Assembly: GCA_020849535.1 (NCBI GenBank)
Contig: JADLGB010000149.1
Location: 1 to 40,764, forward strand
From: Candidatus Hydrogenedentota bacterium
GTDB lineage: Bacteria; Hydrogenedentota; Hydrogenedentia; Hydrogenedentales; SLHB01
Length of the DNA stretch: 40,764 nucleotides
Direction: 5' to 3'
Each line of letters opens with the position of its first letter. Positions within the stretch are counted from its first letter, which is position 1. The notes beneath the pieces were generated by a model, which worked only from the letters and a program-made list of their open reading frames with translations, had not been told where the DNA came from and searched no databases. A program made the translations under genes and the position numbers. Below are positions 7,920-16,701 of this stretch, one piece after another.

Positions 7920-10900
7920 TTGAGTAATCGACAATTTGTGAACCTTGTGGATTGCCTGGAGCATTGGGCGCAGGCGCAACCGGAAACGACCCTCTTCGAT
8001 TTTCTCGATGTGAGGGGCCAATCGCGGGAACGATACACGTACCGGCAGTTTCACGAGCGGGTATCGGGGGTGGCGCACCAATTGGCCGGGCAGGCCGCGC
8101 TCCACTATGGCGACCGCGTCCTACTCGTCTATCCACCTGGCCTGGAAATGCTGGTGGGCTTCTTCGCTTCCCTGAGCCTGGGCGCCATTCCAGTCCCGGT
8201 TTGCGCACCCCTGTCCATGTCCGCGGGCGCGGGGTCCGCACGGATCGAGCACGTTGCGCAGGATTGTGAAGCGCGGCTCGCACTCACTACGGCGAACTAT
8301 CTGCAAGGGATTTCCCGCGGGCCTTCTCCGCACGAGCGAGGTCAGCAAACGGAGTCACTGCTGGATTCCGTGCGCTGGCTGGCAACGGACGCTCTCACGG
8401 AAAGCGAAGGCCAACTCCTCCAACGGCGGACGAATCCCACGCTCTTCCTGCAATACACCTCGGGCTCCACCGGCGACCCCAAAGGGGTCATCGTCACGCA
8501 TCGCAACGTGATCCACAATGCCGGCGAGACCTTGCGGCATTGTCCCGTGGGCGTATCGTGGCTTCCCCAGTACCACGACATGGGCCTGATCGGCCATTAC
8601 TTGTTCGTCGTGGTCAAAGGCGGGACCAACTATGGTTTCTCGCCTTTTGACTTTTTGAAGCGGCCCACACTGTGGTTTCAGACGATTTCGCGGGTGCGGG
8701 CAACCTTGACCACTGCGCCCAACTTCGCATACGGCTATTGCCTGCGCGAGGACAAGGTCCCCGATTCCGCGCTTCATGATGTGGATTTGAGTTCGCTGAA
8801 AGGCATGCTTAACGCCGCGGAACCGATTCGTCCTGAAACGTACGGGCGATTCTATGAACGGTTCGCGCGACACGGCCTCCCGCGCGAAGCCTATTATGGC
8901 GGCTACGGCCTGGCGGAAAACACGCTCGCGGTATCGCTGCACGGGCGCCGCACCTTGATCGTCCAGAAGCAGCGATTACAGCAACGCCGGCTGTGCATCC
9001 ACGAGACGATGACGCGCAACAACAATCAGCTCACCCTGGTCAGTTGCGGCCGCCCGTTCTCGAGCATTGACGTCCGGATTGTGGATCCGGAGTCCCGCGT
9101 CTCCCTGGGCGAAAACGCCATCGGTGAAATCTGGATCGACGGAGACAGCAAGTGCGAGGGCTATTGGCAGCGGCCCGATCTGACGCAGGCCACCTTTCAC
9201 GCGCGCATCGAAAGCGAACCGGAGAATCCCCGCGGCTATCTGCGCACCGGCGACCTTGGCTTCCTGCACGAAGGCGAGCTATACGTCTGCGGCCGGATCA
9301 AGGACATGATTATCATCCACGGGACGAACTACTATCCCCAAGATATCGAGGACATTGTCGAGACGGAATTCCCGGACACGACCTCCGCGGGTGGATCCCG
9401 ATGTGCCGCCTTCGCAGTGGACCACGCCGGGGAAGAGGGCCTGGTTGTCGTGATCGAGGTCCGTTCCCAGCAGGAGATTGACCCCGCCGAGGTCGCCCAA
9501 GCCATCCGGTCCCGCTACTTCATCGATCCCTACCAAGTCGTCCTCGTGCCGCCTCGCACCATTGCGAAGACAACCTCGGGAAAAGTCGCGCGCAGCAGAA
9601 CACGCGATCGGTTGTTGGGTGGCGACTTGCCGGTTTTAGCCTCTTACATTCATGATGGTACCCCGCGCACGAACGGCACCGGCCTCAGGGGTATCCTGAA
9701 TCGAATCCGCGAGCTGTACCACCTCCGAGGCGACGAGGAAGTTACGCTAACCGACATCGGCCTCGACTCACTCACGTTGGTCGATCTGACGCTGGAGATC
9801 CAACGCCACTTCGAGCGGAGGGGATTGGCGCATCTGGTTTCTGAACTCGACGTGCGGTTTCTGCAACGCATTTCCGTGGCCGAACTGACCGGTTTGCTGG
9901 AGGTCTATGAATCGGGTCCGGACGTGCCGGTCGACACCTTGCGCATCTGGCTCGACTCGCGACAGCAATCGGACGACGTGCAAGAACGCCTTCTGATGCA
10001 GGCCGATGCGCTGTGGCATCCCCCATCGGAACCGGCGAGCGAAGCACAAAACGATCCGCAAAACGTGTTGATGACGGGTGGCAGCGGATACTTCGGCCCC
10101 TTTCTTCTTGCCAGTCTTCTGCAGCGCACCGCGTGCTCGCTCGAAGTGTTGGTGCGCGCCGCGGACCCCGCCCATGGACGGGCTCGACTTGTCGAGGCGC
10201 TACGCAAGGCTCGGGTGTGGTCCCCAGAAGTCCAGGAGCAATTCTCCTCGCGCGTCCGCGTCGTCTGCGGCGATCTCGGGTTGGGTCGATTAGGGCTGAG
10301 TGATACGGAGTGGGCCCGCCTTTGCGAAGAAAGCGACACGGTGATTCATAACGGCGCCCAGGTGAACTACGTGCTCAGCTACGGGGCATTGCGGCCCTAC
10401 AACGTGGGCGGCACGCGTGAACTCCTGCGGCTCGCGGCCACCAGGCGAAAGAAACCGTTTCACCTGATTTCGAGCACGTTCATTCACGGCTGGTCGGCGC
10501 GGCTGATCGCCGCGGAGCACGAGTACAATGAAGAGTTGGAGGAACTCGATTTCGGGTACTCCCAATCGAAATGCATCCAGGAGCATCTCGTGCTCAATGC
10601 GGCGCGGCACGGCCATCCCGTTCGCATCTATCGCCCGACGCTGATCACCGCTTCTTCGCGCGGCGTCGGCAGCACGGAGGACATCGGCGTCCGCCTCTTG
10701 GCGTTCATGATCAAGTATGGCATCGCGGTTGAGGCGCTCAACCAGATTAGCTTTCTTCCGGCCGACCTCGTCTCGGACCATATCGCCCGGATCTTTACGC
10801 TGAAGGACACACCTTCCAACACATTCCACGTCACCACGACCCAGTATTACAATATGATGGACGTAACCCGTATCATCACTGAACGGTTCGGGTACTCGTT

Positions 10901-11168
10901 CACGTATTACCCGATGGCCGAATTCGTGGAAGAGGTTAACCGGCTCTGCACGCCGGACGATTTGCTCTATCCGCTGCTGGTTTTCATTAACCGCTCGCAG
11001 CACAAGTTCAAGCCCATGGAGCCCAAACGTTACGACAACCGGCACTATCGCGCCGCCCTGGAACGCGCGAGACCGGAAGTCATGGAACCCGATCCCTCGG
11101 ATACGGTTACCTACATCGTCAAGCACTTGCAGCGGGAAGGACTAATACCCGCTCCCTGCCTGGTGTGA
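7920..11168 (+). CDS. Fatty-acyl-AMP ligase / acyl carrier / thioester reductase fusion
   Basis: The protein has 1082 residues and three domains. (1) Residues 1 to about 580 are an adenylation domain with YTSGSTGDPKGVIVTHRN (about 178-195), YGLAEN and the GTNYYPQDIE segment (about 465-474), which is typical of fatty-acyl-AMP ligases. Lys555 in TSGKVARS is the adenylation lysine. (2) Residues about 600-675 are a carrier protein with DIGLDSL, where Ser617 is the phosphopantetheine site. (3) Residues about 715-1082 are a Lys2/CAR-type reductase with GGSGYFG near 720 and YSQSK (Tyr880/Lys884). Expected chemistry: activate a fatty acid with ATP, load it on the carrier, and release it by NAD(P)H reduction as an aldehyde or alcohol. 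The start is TTG with AGGGA upstream; no in-frame ATG preserves the domain. No ketosynthase is present, so it modifies a pre-made acid. Confidence 0.93.
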   Translation: MSNRQFVNLVDCLEHWAQAQPETTLFDFLDVRGQSRERYTYRQFHERVSGVAHQLAGQAALHYGDRVLLVYPPGLEMLVGFFASLSLGAIPVPVCAPLSMSAGAGSARIEHVAQDCEARLALTTANYLQGISRGPSPHERGQQTESLLDSVRWLATDALTESEGQLLQRRTNPTLFLQYTSGSTGDPKGVIVTHRNVIHNAGETLRHCPVGVSWLPQYHDMGLIGHYLFVVVKGGTNYGFSPFDFLKRPTLWFQTISRVRATLTTAPNFAYGYCLREDKVPDSALHDVDLSSLKGMLNAAEPIRPETYGRFYERFARHGLPREAYYGGYGLAENTLAVSLHGRRTLIVQKQRLQQRRLCIHETMTRNNNQLTLVSCGRPFSSIDVRIVDPESRVSLGENAIGEIWIDGDSKCEGYWQRPDLTQATFHARIESEPENPRGYLRTGDLGFLHEGELYVCGRIKDMIIIHGTNYYPQDIEDIVETEFPDTTSAGGSRCAAFAVDHAGEEGLVVVIEVRSQQEIDPAEVAQAIRSRYFIDPYQVVLVPPRTIAKTTSGKVARSRTRDRLLGGDLPVLASYIHDGTPRTNGTGLRGILNRIRELYHLRGDEEVTLTDIGLDSLTLVDLTLEIQRHFERRGLAHLVSELDVRFLQRISVAELTGLLEVYESGPDVPVDTLRIWLDSRQQSDDVQERLLMQADALWHPPSEPASEAQNDPQNVLMTGGSGYFGPFLLASLLQRTACSLEVLVRAADPAHGRARLVEALRKARVWSPEVQEQFSSRVRVVCGDLGLGRLGLSDTEWARLCEESDTVIHNGAQVNYVLSYGALRPYNVGGTRELLRLAATRRKKPFHLISSTFIHGWSARLIAAEHEYNEELEELDFGYSQSKCIQEHLVLNAARHGHPVRIYRPTLITASSRGVGSTEDIGVRLLAFMIKYGIAVEALNQISFLPADLVSDHIARIFTLKDTPSNTFHVTTTQYYNMMDVTRIITERFGYSFTYYPMAEFVEEVNRLCTPDDLLYPLLVFINRSQHKFKPMEPKRYDNRHYRAALERARPEVMEPDPSDTVTYIVKHLQREGLIPAPCLV

Positions 11169-11296
11169 GAACCGCCGCAAATGAACCCGAATTCGGCAGT
11201 TAAATGGGACCGACACGAATGACACTTCCTTTTCGAGCCGGGGCCCTCCTCTGCTTTGAAAGGACAGACTTGCCTGCGGGAAATGGGAATAGGACA

Positions 11297-11415
11297 CCTG
11301 TGCCACACGTCCATCTACCATTCCTTGTCTTTCCGAAACTCGTGAAGTCTTCGTGCAAACCAAGGACGGCAGGATGGGAAGAATCCCTGCGGGCCAAGCA
11401 AGCGTGTGGCACAGG
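11297..11415. repeat. 13-bp perfect inverted repeat, arms 94 bases apart
   Basis: CCTGTGCCACACG at 11297-11309 is exactly complementary to CGTGTGGCACAGG at 11403-11415. The inner region has no gene. The right arm overlaps a second, tight hairpin (11410-11429). The pair may be the ends of a small dispersed repeat unit. Confidence 0.55.
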
Positions 11416-11429
11416 CGCCCTCGCCTGTG
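11410..11429. repeat. Short perfect hairpin
   Basis: CACAGGCG (11410-11417), loop CCCT and CGCCTGTG (11422-11429) form an eight-pair GC-rich stem-loop. There is no T tract directly after it, so it is unlikely to be an intrinsic terminator. It looks like part of the intergenic repeat. Confidence 0.5.
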
Positions 11430-11617
11430 TCTTAATTGTGTAGTCTTTGCGCCTTTGCGAAAGGATACCTCTCCAAGAGTTGGCTGGGATGCCGGCGCTC
11501 CCAGTGGGTCCCCTTTCGCCGGGCTTCTTGCTTTGGTCCAGACTCAGCACTATAGAAAGTTAGTGCCATTTTGGTTTGTCCCGCATCCGCAGTGGAATTC
11601 TCTGGAGGTGTAGATTC

Positions 11618-13030
11618 ATGTCGAGGCGGTATCGAGGGCCGTTCATCGCGCTGTGCACGTTGCCTCTCATCTGCGGGATTGGCGTGGACGGCTGCGAGGG
11701 GCTGAACAAGTTCGATTTCGTACGCATCAGCGAAAACGGATTTGACCCCGCGGACCACAAGGTGGATCAAAACGATTACCCGCAGTCTATGCTGCACTTC
11801 GTCCCCGATGGCCAGGAAACAGGTTTCGTCTACGTAGGCACCGGGAACGGCATCAACGAACTCATCGCAGGGACGCTGGGTCTCCTCGGTGCAGACGCCG
11901 GCGAACGCCCGCCGGAGATTCGCCGCTACCGCCCCGACCTGGGCCCGCGGACCTGGGAGCGGGTGCTCGACTATCGTGATTTCGAGGTGGGGCCAAACTT
12001 CACCGCTTCGAGCTTTCGCAACATGGCCCAATACCGCAGCCCGTCAGACGGAGTGAACCGGCTGTATGCCGCGACGTTCGGGGCCGAGCCTGCGGTGTGG
12101 CGTACCGCGACCGGCGACCCCGGGAGTTGGGAGAAGTTCTGGTCCGTCACCGACGGCCGAGGCTCTATCCGCAAGATGACGGAGCACAACGGACTGTTGT
12201 ATATCGCCATCGCCAACGACATCACCGCCGGCGGCGACATCCTGACCTCGCCCGGCCAGATTTTCGCGACGGACGGCGACACCGTCTGGCCCGTGATGGA
12301 GGATGGGTTCGGCAATCCCGACAACGGCGCCATCATGTCCATGATCTCCTACAACGGATGGCTGTGGGCGGGGACGGGGAATTCGGAGACCGGTTTCGAG
12401 ATTTGGAAACTCGAAGGCCCAGGCGGGCAGGGGCCGGTTCAAGTCGTGGCGAACGGCGCCACCGACCGCTGGAATCAAGCGGCGACCACGGCCTACGTGT
12501 ATCAAGGCAACCTATACTGGGGCTCGATGATCTTCCTGGGTCTGTACCTCAAGGGATGCGTCCTGCTGCGCATCAACCCGGATGACACGTGGGATACCAT
12601 CGTCGGGCCGAAGGGCCTGTCAGGCTTCGATGCCGGGTTCAACAATCGCAACAATGCCTACCTATGGAGCCTTCAAGAGCACGAGGGCTGGCTGTATGCG
12701 GGCACCGCCGACTTCACGAGCATTCTGCAAGGAGTCGTCGACAACCTGGATGATGCTGTCGCACTGCTGATTCGCAGTCAGCTCGGAAAGGCGGCGGAAC
12801 TCGACGTGAAACGCGCCCCGGGCGTGGTCGGTGTGGTGACTCAAGGCGGCGGAGACCTCTGGAAATCACAGGACGGCGTGCATTGGACTCCGGTCTTCAC
12901 AAACGGACTCGGCGACACCTACAACTGGGGCGTGCGCACCATGCAGTCGGTGGACGGCAAGCTCTACGTGGGCATCGCCAATCCGTGGGATGGCTTCGAG
13001 ATCTGGTGCGGTGAAGACTCACAGGAGTAA
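11618..13030 (+). CDS. Secreted propeller-like protein of unknown function
   Basis: The start at 11618 is chosen for GGAGG about eight bases upstream. The product has 470 residues. Residues 1 to about 25 look like an export signal (RR, then LCTLPLICGIG). A Cys at about 25 (VDGC) makes a lipoprotein possible but not clear. The rest shows repeated strand-turn-strand units, each with an aromatic-rich Gly-W/L-x-Y/W-x-G core: GLLYIAIAN, GWLWAGTGN, GNLYWGSM, GWLYAGTAD, GKLYVGIAN. Several are followed by GFEIW. This spacing fits a beta-propeller of extracytoplasmic type. It is separate from the upstream gene by about 450 bases. I do not recognise a named family. Confidence 0.75.
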   Translation: MSRRYRGPFIALCTLPLICGIGVDGCEGLNKFDFVRISENGFDPADHKVDQNDYPQSMLHFVPDGQETGFVYVGTGNGINELIAGTLGLLGADAGERPPEIRRYRPDLGPRTWERVLDYRDFEVGPNFTASSFRNMAQYRSPSDGVNRLYAATFGAEPAVWRTATGDPGSWEKFWSVTDGRGSIRKMTEHNGLLYIAIANDITAGGDILTSPGQIFATDGDTVWPVMEDGFGNPDNGAIMSMISYNGWLWAGTGNSETGFEIWKLEGPGGQGPVQVVANGATDRWNQAATTAYVYQGNLYWGSMIFLGLYLKGCVLLRINPDDTWDTIVGPKGLSGFDAGFNNRNNAYLWSLQEHEGWLYAGTADFTSILQGVVDNLDDAVALLIRSQLGKAAELDVKRAPGVVGVVTQGGGDLWKSQDGVHWTPVFTNGLGDTYNWGVRTMQSVDGKLYVGIANPWDGFEIWCGEDSQE

Positions 13031-13358
13031 ACGCTGCGCCGCGTGAAGCCGCGGCCTTAAGTACAAGTAAGCACAAATTGGGGAGCACTTGGCGTCCCCA
13101 CATCCCTCTCGGCACTGCGGGCCGCGAGTTCTATCGCCAATTGTTGACGTGCCGCCCTCGAGAATCACACACCGTTACATATCGCGGGTTGCGCACGTCC
13201 CCCTTTGAAGTTTGAAGGGGGTGTAGGGGGATGTTCTTTGATTCAAGCGCTTGGCTTCAGATACCCACAATTGTGTCGCCGCGGATCAGGGGTGAATTCG
13301 ATGCCAGTCCCGGCGATAAGCTATGCTAGCGCAGTTCCCAGGACTGGAGAGCGCTATC
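13031..13358. other. Intergenic region with a dispersed hairpin repeat
   Basis: About 330 bases without a supported gene. It contains the repeat at 13199-13238, which is shared with the region after aspS. It also holds the ribosome site GGAGAG before the next start. Confidence 0.45.
13199..13238. repeat. Dispersed GGGGGATGTTCT hairpin repeat, copy 1
   Basis: CCCCCTT (13199-13205) and AAGGGGG (13215-13221) pair around a nine-base loop, followed by TGTAGGGGGATGTTCTT. The reverse complement of 23862-23895 carries the same pieces: CCCCCTTTGAAG, then GGTGAAGGGGGATGTTCT. The two loci are therefore copies of one repeat in opposite orientation. Confidence 0.6.
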
Positions 13359-14138
13359 ATGAGACATCTCACGTGGGGTGCGTTGGCGTTCACCGGCGTC
13401 ATGTGCGTATTCAGCGTAATGGCGTGCGCAGAGAATCCTCCCTATGAACAGCGGTTCGTCCCGGAGATCATGGCGCTCCAGGGCACCCACCCGAGGCTCT
13501 TCAGGCTGGTCGAGGAAGAATCCAACGAGCTTGATGCCATGGCGCTCCAGGACTTCACTGTACCTGACACCGCGAGACGCCAGGCAATGGCGGATTGGCA
13601 CAAAAAGGCGCGCCCACCCGAGGAAGCGTCGTACATCGTCTCAACATTGTTTGGGGCTTACGCACAGGATCCTCCCGATTGGCGCGTCGTACACGCCGCG
13701 CTATGTGTGTCTGTGAAGGGAATGCCCGATCTGCGCGTCACCACTCTGGCTGAGGGCTTGGTGAGGTCGGCCTCGGAACTCCCCGACGAAGCGATGAACG
13801 CGGTGTCAACAGCACTTATGATTCTGGCCCTGTCTGGGAGGGAAGAGGATATCGAACTCGTGAAGAAGGCTACTTCACGTGCATTCGTAGGGCTCGACGC
13901 TGGATCGGAAACGGGCTTCATTGGCGGTCCCCGCGAATTCCTGTGTCAAGGAGCGTTAAATGCTCTGTTCATGTACGCGCCCTTGGAGCAAGCGATAGAT
14001 GCGCTGGAGGATGTCGCCAAGGCGTACAAGCGTGCCAGGCCCGGCTTCGAGTCGTTTATGAAGGGCACGGCGGAAGGCTGCTTGGACCAGTTGAAACGCG
14101 TCCAGAAAGGCGAGAAAGCACCACTGCCCCGTCCATGA
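13359..14138 (+). CDS. Putative lipoprotein, helical, unknown function
   Basis: The start at 13359 is preferred because it has GGAGAG upstream and begins a clean signal sequence ending in VMAC (Cys at about 24), a lipobox. An ATG at 13323 would add 12 unlikely residues. The mature part (259 residues in total) is mostly helical by composition. Stretches such as MPDLRVTTLAEGLVRSA and MNAVSTALMILALS resemble HEAT-like helical pairs, but no repeat is firm. No catalytic motif is seen. It is a single gene; the next gene is convergent. Function unknown. Confidence 0.72.
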   Translation: MRHLTWGALAFTGVMCVFSVMACAENPPYEQRFVPEIMALQGTHPRLFRLVEEESNELDAMALQDFTVPDTARRQAMADWHKKARPPEEASYIVSTLFGAYAQDPPDWRVVHAALCVSVKGMPDLRVTTLAEGLVRSASELPDEAMNAVSTALMILALSGREEDIELVKKATSRAFVGLDAGSETGFIGGPREFLCQGALNALFMYAPLEQAIDALEDVAKAYKRARPGFESFMKGTAEGCLDQLKRVQKGEKAPLPRP

Positions 14139-14269
14139 ACGCAAAGCCGCGGCGACGCGCGCGATTGGCCGGGAGGGTGCACATGATAGTGAATTCACGC
14201 ATGGCGATTGCCATCTCCCCAATGCTTGTCTCTGTCGTGTGGTCTCTTGTGTCAATTGAAGCCGCTACC

Positions 14270-15178
14270 CTACGCGCGGCCCAAAAAGTCGAGCAACGCT
14301 GGCACGATTTCCTCGTGCGCATCTTCCTGTACATAGTGACCCGCGTCGGTGAGCCGGAGGACCTGCGCGTGGGGGAAGTCGGCGAGCCACAGTTCGTCGA
14401 GAAACGCGGGCACGAACGCGATGTCTTTCATTCCCCAGGCGATGAAAACGGGTTTCTGACGCAACGCCATCAATCCATCATGAACTGAAGCGAGGAAATC
14501 GCTGACGGCCCCGTCAGGCCCTGCCGGAATCTCCCGGGGAAAGACCAGGACGCCGGTTCTGGAACGCCAATTCGGATGAGGCGCCAGGTACGCGGCCCGC
14601 TCATTTGGGCCAAGGCGCTCAGGATGGACCATGCCGCCCCGGAACAAGATGACACGTACGAACGCATGCGCGCCTTTGACGAGAACTTCCCCAACACCTG
14701 GAATGCGAAGCACACGGAGTGGCACCGGAAGCCGCACCCTCCCTTGAGGACGGTGCGCCAGCGTGTTCAGAATGGCCAGCGACCGGATTCGCTCGGGGTG
14801 CCGCGCCGCCCAGGCAAGGCCGATGGGTCCGCCCCAATCCTGAAGCACAACCGTGGCCTCGTTCAGATCCAGGGACTCGAGCAATTGCTCGAGCCGCGCC
14901 GCATGGCGCGGAATACGATAGACGGCGGGATCATCCGGCTTGTCGGAGCGGCCGAAGCCGAGGTGATCCGGAACGATCACACGTAAACCCGCCCCGGCGA
15001 GCGGGGGGATAAAATGCCGCCACAGGTACCCCCACGTCGGGTTCCCATGCACGAGGACCACCGGCCGCCCATCGCGTCGGCCTTCATCGACGTAGTGGAG
15101 CCGTCCCTCCGGAGTCTCGAACCAACGCGGCTCATACGGCCACGTGCCTCCAAAGGTCCAGTCGATCGGTGAAGCCAT
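14270..15178 (-). CDS. Haloalkane dehalogenase-type alpha/beta hydrolase
   Basis: The protein has 302 residues. The catalytic pentad of haloalkane dehalogenases can be read. The nucleophile Asp114 lies in QDWGG and is followed by Trp115 (halide binding). Asn46 in HGNPTWGYLW is the second halide ligand, acid Asp252 is in GMKD, and base His281 is in DAGHYVQED. An Asp rather than Ser nucleophile excludes most esterases. Epoxide hydrolases lack the Asn/Trp pair. Asp after strand 7 together with Asn plus Trp matches the subgroup often called HLD-III. The expected reaction is hydrolysis of a carbon-halogen bond to alcohol and halide. It is the last gene of a four-gene operon, nine bases after the DUF3887-like gene. 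The start has GAGGGA upstream. Confidence 0.85.
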   Translation of the reverse strand: MASPIDWTFGGTWPYEPRWFETPEGRLHYVDEGRRDGRPVVLVHGNPTWGYLWRHFIPPLAGAGLRVIVPDHLGFGRSDKPDDPAVYRIPRHAARLEQLLESLDLNEATVVLQDWGGPIGLAWAARHPERIRSLAILNTLAHRPQGRVRLPVPLRVLRIPGVGEVLVKGAHAFVRVILFRGGMVHPERLGPNERAAYLAPHPNWRSRTGVLVFPREIPAGPDGAVSDFLASVHDGLMALRQKPVFIAWGMKDIAFVPAFLDELWLADFPHAQVLRLTDAGHYVQEDAHEEIVPALLDFLGRA

Positions 15179-15187
15179 CGTTGTCCC

Positions 15188-15619
15188 TCAGGCTTTGTTC
15201 AGGAAAAGACCTGTTACCTCGCCACTGGCGTTATACACGACCCTCGCGTTCAGGTTCGCGCGCTCGAAGGCGCATTCGACGTATACGACCGTGTAGCCCA
15301 TCTCCTTGGTGACGCGGGACTTGCCCCGGCTTTTGAACGGCCCAGCCTGCTGCGTGAGCGTCGTCCAGGTTTGTTTGAGCGCCGCTTCCGACAGGACCCC
15401 TTTCATCGTGGCGTCGAATTCGGCCACCACGGACGCGAAGTCCTCTCGAGAGAGGTTGTCCACCAGCGAGATCGCCTTCGGCTCGACGTTCGCCTCAGAC
15501 GCGGCGGCCTGCCGCTCCGTGCCGCTATCGCCGAGTGACGTGTCCGCCGCAGGCACGCAACCAGACAGAACGCACGCCGCCATTACGATCGGGAGTGCCG
15601 AGAGCATTGCGCATTTCAT
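15188..15619 (-). CDS. DUF3887-like lipoprotein
   Basis: The start at 15619 (ATG) is chosen for GGGAGA seven bases upstream; a GTG at 15634 would precede the ribosome site. The product has 143 residues. The signal peptide ends in the lipobox LSGC (Cys at about 21). The mature domain has the pattern ...LSREDFASVVAEFDATMKGVLSE...LKQTWTTLTQQAGPFK...VVYVECAFERANLNARVVYNASGEVTGLF. This matches the DUF3887 fold, an NTF2-like alpha+beta module often found before alpha/beta hydrolases. Here it is a separate gene directly before a hydrolase. Its role is unknown, perhaps binding or presenting a ligand in the cell envelope. Confidence 0.78.
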   Translation of the reverse strand: MKCAMLSALPIVMAACVLSGCVPAADTSLGDSGTERQAAASEANVEPKAISLVDNLSREDFASVVAEFDATMKGVLSEAALKQTWTTLTQQAGPFKSRGKSRVTKEMGYTVVYVECAFERANLNARVVYNASGEVTGLFLNKA

Positions 15620-15656
15620 GACCGTATCTCCCACTTTGCGTTGATTGAAACTTGCC

Positions 15657-16328
15657 TCAATTGAGTGTCGCGTAGTAGAGCAGCCCGAGAAGCACCTTGG
15701 AGACGATTTCCCCGGCGACCATCAATGCGAAGAACAGGCCGATGGCCTTGCCCCCCGACACGTTGCAGGACACCGCGAATGCCCGGTACATCAGGACCAC
15801 CATCCACGCAACCATCATCAACACGACGAGGACGACACCGCCCACCATCGCGAGTTCCGCGGGCGCGATGAACTGGAACACGCTGTTCGCGGCCGGCGAC
15901 TGCGCGGACTGAGCCGCCATGGCGGCCTGCGCCAGACGCGCGTTGGCGAGTCGCACCGGCGGCGGCATCACCGTGAGCGCCATGATCAGCGTGGGCACAC
16001 GCGCCAAAGCCTGTGTCCCCAAAACGTCAAGCACCCGGAAGCGGCTTGTGGACAGCAACTTGCCGCCCGCCAGGAATAGCGCGCTCATCACCAGCCAATT
16101 GACGGGGCCTTCCAGCATGGAGACCCACCACGGCGTAACGAGGCCGGTGTGAAAATCGAGCACGCCATCGAAGTGGCTCAACGTGACCGCATTGAGGACG
16201 CCCGCCAAGAGCATGGCAACCACACCCGCCACCAATGCCTGGCCCCCCGCAATGTAATAAAACGGATTGAACACCCACGTGCTCAGGCGCTTGCCCTCGG
16301 CTCTCCCCATGACTGCTTCGTTACTCAT
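15657..16328 (-). CDS. YIP1-like multi-span membrane protein
   Basis: The protein has 223 residues and about five hydrophobic segments (near residues 28-48, 72-92, 100-120, 150-178 and 195-220). The N-terminal WVFNPFYYIAG motif and the overall pattern resemble the YIP1 family of membrane proteins. The start overlaps the DUF2089 gene by eight bases, so the two are translationally coupled. The ribosome site would lie inside the upstream gene. A 37-base gap leads to the DUF3887-like lipoprotein. The function of bacterial YIP1 proteins is not settled, and their pairing with a DUF2089 regulator suggests an envelope-linked module. Confidence 0.78.
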   Translation of the reverse strand: MSNEAVMGRAEGKRLSTWVFNPFYYIAGGQALVAGVVAMLLAGVLNAVTLSHFDGVLDFHTGLVTPWWVSMLEGPVNWLVMSALFLAGGKLLSTSRFRVLDVLGTQALARVPTLIMALTVMPPPVRLANARLAQAAMAAQSAQSPAANSVFQFIAPAELAMVGGVVLVVLMMVAWMVVLMYRAFAVSCNVSGGKAIGLFFALMVAGEIVSKVLLGLLYYATLN

Positions 16329-16632
16329 TGGTCACTCCCCCGCTGGTATCCATCTTCTCCGCTGCCAAAGCGCGCACCTTTGCGCGCAGCGCGTCGAGCC
16401 GGTTGCGGACCGTCGGATACGACACCCCGTAGCGTTGCGCCAGACCTTTCAGGCTGCCGCTTTCCTCAAGCAACAGGAGCATGAACTCCTGCTCCTCCGG
16501 CGCCAGCCGCGCCAGAATCGGGAGGGTGAACTCCCCTTCCACAGCCGTCTTGCAGGCCCGGCATTCAAAACGCTTCACCTCAAGTCCCGCCCCGCAACTG
16601 GGACAATTCCGCGGCAACATTCGATTCAGCAT
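16321..16632 (-). CDS. DUF2089 family zinc-ribbon HTH protein
   Basis: The protein has 103 residues. The N-terminal zinc ribbon has Cys10, Cys13, Cys24 and Cys27 (CPSC...CRAC). The C-terminal half contains LKGLAQRYGVSYPTVRNRLD (about 62-81), a sigma-like helix-turn-helix. This two-part layout is that of DUF2089, considered DNA-binding. Its helix-turn-helix marks it as the likely regulator of the operon it heads. ATG at 16632 is used; ATG at 16620 is also possible, and neither has a strong ribosome site. An AT-rich promoter region lies just upstream, unlike the GC-rich surroundings. Confidence 0.88.
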   Translation of the reverse strand: MLNRMLPRNCPSCGAGLEVKRFECRACKTAVEGEFTLPILARLAPEEQEFMLLLLEESGSLKGLAQRYGVSYPTVRNRLDALRAKVRALAAEKMDTSGGVTNE

Positions 16633-16672
16633 CGGTGATACAGGTCCGAGTTTGAGTTAAATTGCATTACAT

Positions 16673-16701
16673 ATTATTTATTATATAATCGCGTTTGTCA
16701 A
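16673..16701 (-). promoter_or_regulatory. Promoter of the DUF2089-YIP1-DUF3887-hydrolase operon
   Basis: On the minus strand TTGACA (16701-16696) and AATAAT (16678-16673) are 17 bases apart, a near-consensus sigma-70 promoter. It sits in a conspicuously AT-rich block (about 16660-16735) some 40 bases before the DUF2089 start. The block could also hold an operator for the encoded helix-turn-helix protein. Confidence 0.55.

Larger units (their letters stand above)
11169..11617. other. Intergenic region carrying inverted repeats
   Basis: About 450 bases without a gene I can support. It contains a 13-base inverted repeat and a short hairpin (listed separately), and a Shine-Dalgarno GGAGG just before the next start. 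No clear terminator for the ligase-reductase gene was found. Confidence 0.45.
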
